Shown piece by piece: positions 57,005-64,000 of a stretch of DNA of 64,000 nucleotides. The translations under genes were made by a program, and so were the position numbers. Numbering within the stretch: the stretch's first letter is position 1; each line of letters opens with the position of its first letter. Origin of the DNA: Hyaloscypha bicolor E (Eukaryota > Ascomycota > Leotiomycetes > Helotiales > Hyaloscyphaceae); NCBI RefSeq assembly GCF_002865645.1, contig NW_020194512.1:903119-967118 (forward strand), written 5' to 3'. Under the pieces are notes generated by a model. That model was not told the origin of the DNA, ran no database searches, and worked only from the letters and a program-made list of their open reading frames with translations.

Positions 57005-59665
57005 CTACATAACAGTGCACCAACCACCGCCAGGCTTGCCTCTACCCAACTCGTGCTGAGGAACACGGAACCCCGGCTTATCAGCAAGCACGCCACGCTC
57101 AAGCTCCTTCTCCACACCACGCTTCTTCATCCCCTCATCCTTCCATCCTCCCTGAGGCCATAGAACCCACATCAACCAATCTTCTTCCTCGTCGTCCTTA
57201 GCTTCTTCCAAGCCCCTCTGATAATCAACCGCCATCTCCACCTTGCGCGACACCCGCTCAACCAACTTCTTAAACGTCTCGTGCTCGCTTCGCAGAAGGC
57301 GAACCTCTTCCTCAACAACGCTCTTCGACTCCTTGAAAGTAGCCAACTCATGCATCAATCTCTGGTTCTGGAGTGCAAGGGCAGTGAAATTCTTTTGCTC
57401 ATGCTCGCGCGTCTCTTTCATCTGACCCATCATCTTTCCCATCATTTCCTTCATCTCGCTCGAAGCCTTAGTATTTTCCTTTTCGGCCCCGGCAGCATAA
57501 AGGTCGAAAAAGTTCAGTTGAGTGGCCAAGTTCGAGTTCGCGGTTTTGGCGGAAGCAACTTCTTGGCTGAGACCTTGAATAATTGTGCCGATCTCGTTGA
57601 CCTTGGTGTCGAGAGTCTTGGTCTGGATGCGGATGTCGGTTACCCATTCGCCGATGAAGTTGTTCATCATGAGCAGACCTGCATCCATTACTGATCGAGG
57701 AGGTTCCTTGGTTGTGTCGAGACCATAGACTGCGGCGTGCAGATTGGTGATGGACGTATGGAGAGTTGCAACTGTCTTTGTGAGTTGGGCAAGGGTTGAG
57801 ACTGTTGGGGCGGTTGGGGCTTTAATGTTGCGGAGTGTTTCCTTTGGATATTCGCCGAAGTTGAAGGATGGGATAGAGGGTGTAACAGGTGGTGTAGAGG
57901 TTGATGGCCGGGGCCTTGAGCCAAAGAATGGCGGTAGACGGATTGTTGCGGTGGTAGGCTCTGCGTTGCCGCCCTTATTTTCACCGTTGCAGGCTGGTTG
58001 GGGTGTGCTCAACTGATAAACCGATGTACCCACAAGTGTAGAGACGCCTCCTTCGGGGGGTGGTGGATGAGAAGGCATTGTTGTAGAGCCTCGAACCGCG
58101 GACGTAACTTGAACGGATGTTGGGCACTCCTCGCAAGGGGGTAAAGAACGAGAGGGCATTGCCGTGGAGTCAAATGGGATGAAATCGAAGTCAAACGCCT
58201 TGGATGGCGAAGTTGCGACCGGTTGGGCAAGGAGCGTTGGAGTAGCTTGAGCCGGGAACGAAGGTGGCGGAGGCTTTGCTGCAGTGATTGCTGATCTGAA
58301 AGTGTAGTTGAATGCGGTTGACGGAATGGCTGCAACTGGGATAGATTGAGCAGGTGTTGGTGTACCCTTAATCGGCGAGACGGGACCACGAGACTTCCTA
58401 GCGGTTGGAGAAGATGAGCCTGAGGTCTTTGGTCGCAGAGACTTTGCAGCGGGTATTGAAGGCGAGAAGTTGAGCTCGATCATCTTGGACGGGACAGTTG
58501 TCTCCGAAAAAGCTGGGAAAGTTAGTAGTTGAGTTACCTGGGGACGAACAGGCAACTTACATGGAGGAGGGGTGTTAGCGGCCTCCTCCGCCTCTAATCT
58601 CGTAATTTCGAGAGCATAATTCTCCAACGAAGCAATCAGTTCCTCAGTGACTTCAAATCGCTCTTCCTTGGAGTCGATCTTGGAAGGTGAGATATACTCC
58701 ATGCTCTCGTTGCCGACGTCACTTCTCATATCATCGGTTTCCCCAACAGATCCATCAGACTCATTCGACTCGATACTCTTTAGCTCCTCTGCAAGACACT
58801 TTGCACCACACTTCTTCCGGCCAGCAACCATCTTCGCACCATTGCTCTCATCAACAGATGACTCGGACTCACTCGAGCAACCACTATCACTCTCATCTCC
58901 ACCACTCTTCTGTTCACCCTTCTTCTCCTTCTTCTTTCTCTTTTCGTCATGAAACTTCCATATCCTGTTCCGAACTGCCTCCCAATCAACCACAACACGC
59001 TCATCCAGCTCTCCCAATCTCTCAATGCAAAGAGTCCACTGCCCACTTGGATATGCCTTCTCCCACGCCTTACACAGCCCCTCAATCTCCCTAACCTCCT
59101 TGCTCCAGACCCGGCTACCCTCCACCTCCATCATCAGTTTACAAACATAGTTATCATAAGCCTCCACAAACTCCTTGTTCCCAACAATCAGGCGCAAAAC
59201 AAGCTCCCGATCGTTGTCCGTGAAACCCTCGCTAGGCTCAGCGAGCTTCTCGGCGGTGACTTTGATATTGAAAAGGGTCTCGTCGATGATTCTGGCGGCG
59301 GTCTTCTGGCCTTTGCGGCGCTTGCAGCTGAAGCAGATGAGAAGCGCCGTCTCGTTAGGGCTTGGGAAACGTGACCACTTGGGAGACCATGTCTTCAGTT
59401 CTGCGAGGAGCTCTGGGGACCTTTCAGTGAAGACTCTTGCCGAGGAGCGATTGTGCTTTGGTGTAGCCGGAACAGTGGTATTCTTTGTTGCTTCGGCGAG
59501 GACCGAGCTGCCATTACCCCGAGAGCCGGTGGTAGATGGAGTCGGGACATTGGAGCTGAGGTGCAGTCCTTCCAACCCCGGAGCAAGGCTCGTGGTCGAG
59601 GAAGGTGCGATGTTATACTTCAGACGGACCTCGTCCCTTCCCTTCATCGTGTGCGGCGGCGCCAT
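57005..59665 (-). CDS. Large unknown protein, disordered middle and C-terminal coiled coil
   Basis: Model complement(57005-58512, 58561-59665), 870 aa. It starts MAPPHTMKGRDEVRLKYN. Residues about 70-300 look folded: WSPKWSRFPSPNETALLICFSCKRRKGQK (a CxxC pair), RIIDETLFNIKVTAEKL and LIVGNKEFVEAYDNYVCKLM. A Ser/Asp/Glu-rich acidic segment follows, then about 250 Pro/Ser/Thr-rich residues, then a helical region with coiled-coil character (KENTKASSEMKEMMGKMMGQ; VVEEEVRLLRSEHETFKKLVERV). The end is basic and Gly-rich. A 48-nt intron (58513-58560, CTAAC branch) is in frame without stops; unspliced the protein would be 886 aa. No family recognised. Confidence 0.75.
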   Translation of the reverse strand: MAPPHTMKGRDEVRLKYNIAPSSTTSLAPGLEGLHLSSNVPTPSTTGSRGNGSSVLAEATKNTTVPATPKHNRSSARVFTERSPELLAELKTWSPKWSRFPSPNETALLICFSCKRRKGQKTAARIIDETLFNIKVTAEKLAEPSEGFTDNDRELVLRLIVGNKEFVEAYDNYVCKLMMEVEGSRVWSKEVREIEGLCKAWEKAYPSGQWTLCIERLGELDERVVVDWEAVRNRIWKFHDEKRKKKEKKGEQKSGGDESDSGCSSESESSVDESNGAKMVAGRKKCGAKCLAEELKSIESNESDGSVGETDDMRSDVGNESMEYISPSKIDSKEERFEVTEELIASLENYALEITRLEAEEAANTPPPCKLPVRPQVTQLLTFPAFSETTVPSKMIELNFSPSIPAAKSLRPKTSGSSSPTARKSRGPVSPIKGTPTPAQSIPVAAIPSTAFNYTFRSAITAAKPPPPSFPAQATPTLLAQPVATSPSKAFDFDFIPFDSTAMPSRSLPPCEECPTSVQVTSAVRGSTTMPSHPPPPEGGVSTLVGTSVYQLSTPQPACNGENKGGNAEPTTATIRLPPFFGSRPRPSTSTPPVTPSIPSFNFGEYPKETLRNIKAPTAPTVSTLAQLTKTVATLHTSITNLHAAVYGLDTTKEPPRSVMDAGLLMMNNFIGEWVTDIRIQTKTLDTKVNEIGTIIQGLSQEVASAKTANSNLATQLNFFDLYAAGAEKENTKASSEMKEMMGKMMGQMKETREHEQKNFTALALQNQRLMHELATFKESKSVVEEEVRLLRSEHETFKKLVERVSRKVEMAVDYQRGLEEAKDDEEEDWLMWVLWPQGGWKDEGMKKRGVEKELERGVLADKPGFRVPQHELGRGKPGGGWCTVM

Positions 59666-60489
59666 TTAGCTCGTAATTGTGTTGTCGTGCGTGGTCGTGT
59701 TGTCATTCGTATGAAGTTGTATGTGTAGGAAGGAAGAAGTTCTTTTGTGGAAGGAAAGCAGGAAGTATTGAAGGGGTAGCTGGTGTGCTATTGTCGCTCC
59801 AATAATATGATGAGGGAATTTGCTTCCTATTGTGGTGTGGTGACGTCGTGGTATTGTATTCACTTTTCGTTGCGAAGTGAGGCGATTCCGGTTCACCCTT
59901 GCACACCAAATTTGGGCACTCGCGAGGCAGAATATCATAGCAGAGCAGAGTACGAGAGAAGCAAGAGGAAAGAGAGTCCAGTTCCAGGGCTTCAATTGAT
60001 CATTCATTCCATTTTCATTTTTGGATGATAACATGCCTCACGGCTCGAAATTCTAGAATACAGTTCCTCTCATCCTCATGATCATCCGCCCTCTTCTCTC
60101 AACCCTCGCCCGCTCATCCATCATCCAAAATACCTATCTCTTCCCTCCCGACACAACATCATGTCTCTCTTGGTCAGTCAAGCCCAACCCAACCGTTCCA
60201 TCTAAAATATCTACAAATCTCTCTTGACCAAACCAAAAGAGGAAACAAAACATAGGGAAAGCAGACAAAGGAGATTCGTGTGGAAGCCCCCTCATAGGGA
60301 GGATTCATGCGTTGTATTGCAATGGACAAGAAGAAAAGAAACCAAGGGAAGGACCGCTGATGTGACGTCTGAATGCAACCGAATCGAATCGCTGTATGAG
60401 AATGGTATCATGATGCTTCCTTCCCACAATGCCTTCTATGTTTACCTTCGCCGCGTCGTGTACTGCTCGTTTTCGAAAAGCCCCTTCGA
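59666..60489. other. Intergenic, 0.8 kb
   Basis: It holds the upstream flank of the 870-aa protein gene and the 3' flank of MSS4. Pyrimidine-rich stretches lie near 60085-60150. No gene is supported. Confidence 0.4.
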
Positions 60490-63483
60490 TCATGCGAAGA
60501 CCGATTCGTCATCGTTCATCGGCGCTGGACTTGCTACCTTGGGTAGAGGTGGTAGCTCCTTGTCCAGACTGCTCCTGCTGATCGGTCGCCGCATCGATCC
60601 ATGAACATTGGGACTGTAGTCCTTAGCTGGCGTTACTGGCCGATCGTCATTGTTATCTTTTGCCGGTGTTAACGGCCTCCTGTCACCATTTCTGTTTTCG
60701 TCGTTTTCATCACGTTCTCTGCTCGCGCCGCTGCGTCCGCCAGTGCTGCTCGCCTCACCCATCTCCTCAACCACTGGAAGCGTTTGTCCTTGTAGGCCAC
60801 CTGATCGTTCTGCGCTGGGACTACGGATCGTGCTGATCAATCTTGGGTCAGGACGATCGGATTCGTGTTCGCCCCTCTTTTCGGACTTTAAAGCGTCGTT
60901 CTCGTTCCTTTGGACTGTTGAATTCGAGGTTCCGGAGGCTTTCATTTGTAGGCCCATTGAGTGCCCCCTTGCTGACTCGATGGATGTGGTGTTGCGATTG
61001 GAGACTGGAATTGAGTTGGCATGGGCAACTGCAGACGGTTCAGCGTTTTGTGCTTCCCGTGCCGCTTCCTCGGGACTTTTGGTGATGCCTTCGATGAACT
61101 GGATGAAACGTTCGCCATATGGATCTGGCGATATGGGTGAGATCAATCTCTTGTCGTAGTGGATGCCCTCTGTGAGATATTAGTATCTGTGAGAAAATAA
61201 AATCACACTACGTACTGAAAAAATGCTCAAGCTTCTTGAGTGTACCATAGTGAGTAAGGCAGTCTATGATAGAGAGAAAGAAGATCTGATCCCCCGGACT
61301 GTTATCCTTATGCGTGGCCCTGAATCCTCCATCATCGCTGTAGAAAGTAAAGTCTCGCTTTGCAGTATTTTCCTCAAGGTGGTCGGGCATCCTCGAACTG
61401 CTTTGGCCCATCGGGATCGGTTTCTCTTGCTTAATGATCTGTCGTAGTTCCCTGGCTTTCCTAGCATTCTCCAGTTTGCTTGGCGTCCTCATCAGCAGTG
61501 CTCTTCCATCGGGACCTCTCTCAATATCTTCCGTCGGGTTGTCTCCCCCTGGTTGGAAGACCCTCAGCGTCTTGTCGCGCAAATTCTCTTGGTTCCCTTT
61601 CTGAAGATCGTGTACCCCAACAAGCATGCTGTAATCCATAATTTTTAGCCTTTGAAGCAGATGCACATCCTTCTCCATCTGTTCAAAGAATATTCGCCTC
61701 TTTTCATTTCCAAACTCCAAGTGTAAACCTCGTCGTAACCAATTGAGGTCCTTCAGCGTCGCCCGAGGGTTCTTCTCGAGGTCCTCCTCCTTGAAATCTC
61801 GGCCGATTGTGGAGCCTTTCAAGTCGAATGTTTGATGGATGTCTCGGTGGGGAGGAAACAAGTTGTTCATGACCACGAAGTGTATCTTCCTACCGTAAGG
61901 CATCTTGACCCGATGCAGACCGTAAAACTGTGATAGGAGAGTGTTGGGGTTTTCTTCGACGTGTGCGTAGTACTCCTTTAGGATTTTTCGGAGGAATTTG
62001 TGCTCGGCGTGGTGGATCGTCTTGATGATATATTTATAGTCTCGAGAGAAGTAGAAGAAGCTGCCACTTTTCCCTGGTGACCCCAACTCCGAAAGTATGT
62101 ATTTGGACGTCAAAGACATTAGGTAGTCTGCCGGGTCAAGCTTGAACTTCGCCCTCAGGTGTCGAAATACCCAGGGTGCGTAATCCTTGAACTTAAAGTC
62201 ATATTTCGCAGAAGGGGTCAATTCGTTTCCAGTACTATTCCAAGTCAGCTCAAGTCTTCCTCGGGTCTAATTTGCCCTTACATATCAAAAGAGAATTTAT
62301 GCCGAGCCTCGAAGTCTGCATCGGTCAGGGGTCTGTCCAACTTCGCATTTGTCCTCGATACGGTAAATCGAATGCCAGTCAACATGTTGTATGCTGTCAC
62401 CCAATTAACATGATTCTGGTCAACTCTTGTCCCAACCACGACTCTCTCGTCGTCTTCCTCGTCCTTTCTTTTCCTTTTGCTGGCCCGTTTTTGTCGTACA
62501 GCTTCAGCCCAGCGCATGGCATCTTCATCTGGCGGTATCTCTTCGTGGGGCATGTTCGAATGTATTGATTGTGTATTTCGTCGATTGAGGCTCAAGGAGC
62601 CTCGCCTTACGCCTACTGCCAAAGTTGTTGGTGAAAATCTTCCTGTGCTGAACACAGCATCCTGGTCATCCCGGGAATTCCGAGTTGGGCCAACTTTTGG
62701 CACTTGTAGTGTATGCCTATGCTTCAATTGTGTGACTCCAGGGTGTTGTGCAGAGGTGGAGGACGGTGATGGTACAGGTGGGGCAGGATATGAAGGAGGT
62801 GATGAGAATCGATGGGGGGAGGCGGTTGCTGCGCGAGACGGTGATTCGGCTGGCAACGGAGTCGCAGGGAGAAGGGACGAGTTGTATGTCAACGGGCCAG
62901 TACTTTGTGGGTTCGTAGATATGGGCGGGGGGATTGTGACCTTTTTCGAAGGTTCACTGTCGCCATTTGTTGATGGCTTTGTTTCGATGGTTTCGTTCTG
63001 AACATATCCGTTTGTTGACGCGACTGAACTCCTATCTCCATTTGAAGTTCGAGGCAGCCCATTCTGCCCACCGCCCTGCTGTATAGGACTCCCCCTTTCA
63101 TTGTCAACTACTCCATTCACCGCCCCATTCAGAGACAGCGCGCTGCCATTCCGCGATGACTTGTGGTCCCAGCTACCCACACTACCCCGTCCATTTGGCA
63201 GCGAATTGAGGCTTGCATCCTGGACCATATCGCCATTGACCTGCTGTCTGCCAGCACCTTCTCCGTCTATAAAACCATCGGATCCGTCCGCCAGATTGTC
63301 TTTTATAGACGTGTGCGAGGAAGTTCTGGCGTTCCCATTGCCTTTCTCGTAGGATTGGCGGAGGTGGCTTGGGAGCTCGAAGAGTGGGCGACTCGACGAG
63401 AGCATGGGTCCTGTGTCCTCAGCCATGAAGGATGGCATCTCTACAGCGTGTGGCATTCGACTGAGTGATGAAGGTATCACCAC
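60490..63483 (-). CDS. MSS4: Phosphatidylinositol-4-phosphate 5-kinase
   Basis: Model complement(60490-61169, 61216-62234, 62282-63483), 966 aa, introns of 46 and 47 nt. It makes PI(4,5)P2 at the plasma membrane, controlling actin, endocytosis and cell-wall signalling. Residues 1-350 are a Ser/Asn/Gly/Pro-rich disordered region. The kinase core runs through FDFKFKDYAPWVFRHLR-type sequence, SPGKSGSFFYFSRDYKYIIKT (nucleotide-binding lysine), FVVMNNLFP, FDLKGSTIGR, MDYSMLVGVHDL (catalytic loop), and DQIFFLSIIDCLTHYGTLKKLEHFFK, then PDPYGERFIQFI. The C-terminal 200 residues are disordered, with two TPAKD repeats and a Pro-rich SLDKELPPLPK. The exon 2-3 joint gives FFKGIHYDKR; without splicing the frame ends at FFST. 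Confidence 0.95.
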
Positions 63484-64000
63484 CTTATCGCACTGGTCGG
63501 TGCGGTGCTACCGCTGGTGAAAGGAGGTAGGATCTGCGAAGTTGGCTCCGTTCCTTGGCAATTCGTATCCCCTTGATGAAGTGGAGCCTCCCTTTGGTGC
63601 AACGAGAGGGGGAGATGCTTCAATCAAGTATATCGACATTGTTTTCGCACGGCAGTGTCATTGAGGATGGATTCACGGGGATCGTGCTTGCTGTAGATGG
63701 AGGTGGAGCTGTAAATGAGGATTACGAGAATAGGGCGCTCGGGAAAGCTGGTCAATAGCGGGACTGGGCAGCAGTAAGCAAACACCCTTCACCAAGCGCA
63801 GAGCGGCCCAATTACACGGCGGATGCTCTCGGAGCAGGTCAGTCGCATCTCTATATTAATTCTATATACCTCCAGCTGTCGCGCCCCGCTTCTGTGTTGT
63901 GTCCATCGATTCCGTGCTCCGGGCAATCATTTGCTGTGTGCGGCTACGCCACGTCAGGGAAAGCCGCCAACGTCACCAAGCCTCTCTTTGCGTCTTCACC
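63484..64000. other. MSS4 upstream region, window end
   Basis: No coding exon is recognised. It probably contains the MSS4 leader and promoter; a TATATTAATTCTATATA-like AT stretch lies near 63850-63870. Confidence 0.4.

Overview
The window comes from a filamentous ascomycete (Pezizomycotina; the gene set would suit Leotiomycetes, but that class assignment is inference). Grounds: genes broken by 42-160 nt GT-AG introns with CTAAC/CTGAC-type branch sites; fungus-specific families (HET, DUF6594, 2EXR, fungal NLR, NoxB); and a retroelement whose interior is saturated with CpA-to-TpA changes, the signature of repeat-induced point mutation (RIP). No operons, CRISPR arrays or bacterial features were seen.

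Layout. 1-8.1 kb: a partial unknown gene, an NB-ARC/TPR NLR whose P-loop codon is split by a GC-AG intron, a 503-bp MITE with 18-bp perfect inverted ends and an 8-bp target duplication, a five-exon glutathione-independent formaldehyde dehydrogenase, and a four-exon ABM-domain monooxygenase. 8.6-22.5 kb: a 10.9-kb Ty3/Gypsy chromovirus with 131-bp LTRs and TSD TAGTA, inserted near the 3' end of a HET-domain gene that also carries frameshifts. The element has an extra reading frame of about 650 codons after the integrase/chromodomain. 23-28 kb: a DUF6594 membrane protein, a single-chain protein with two retropepsin-like active sites, and a second HET gene broken by a 13-bp tandem duplication. 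28.4-36.6 kb: a secreted M28 aminopeptidase, a decayed cysteine-rich membrane protein, an unknown Cys/His-rich protein, and a junction of a truncated 2EXR gene with a truncated MFS transporter. 36.8-39.2 kb: two adjacent unknown genes sharing an intron position and C-terminal pattern, probably paralogues.

40.4-63.5 kb is mostly conserved housekeeping and signalling: noxB, UBC4, glutaryl-CoA dehydrogenase, FEN1/rad27 (with a 5-nt microexon), a 430-aa protein built by intron-plus-exon duplication with an 18-bp coding minisatellite, an 870-aa coiled-coil protein, and the PI4P 5-kinase MSS4.

Together: the left two thirds is accessory, rich in self/non-self recognition genes (one NLR, two HET genes, both HET genes broken) and in repeats and gene remnants; the right third is core. 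Most coding calls below are spliced models assembled by eye from reading frame, splice signals and family consensus; no database search was run.
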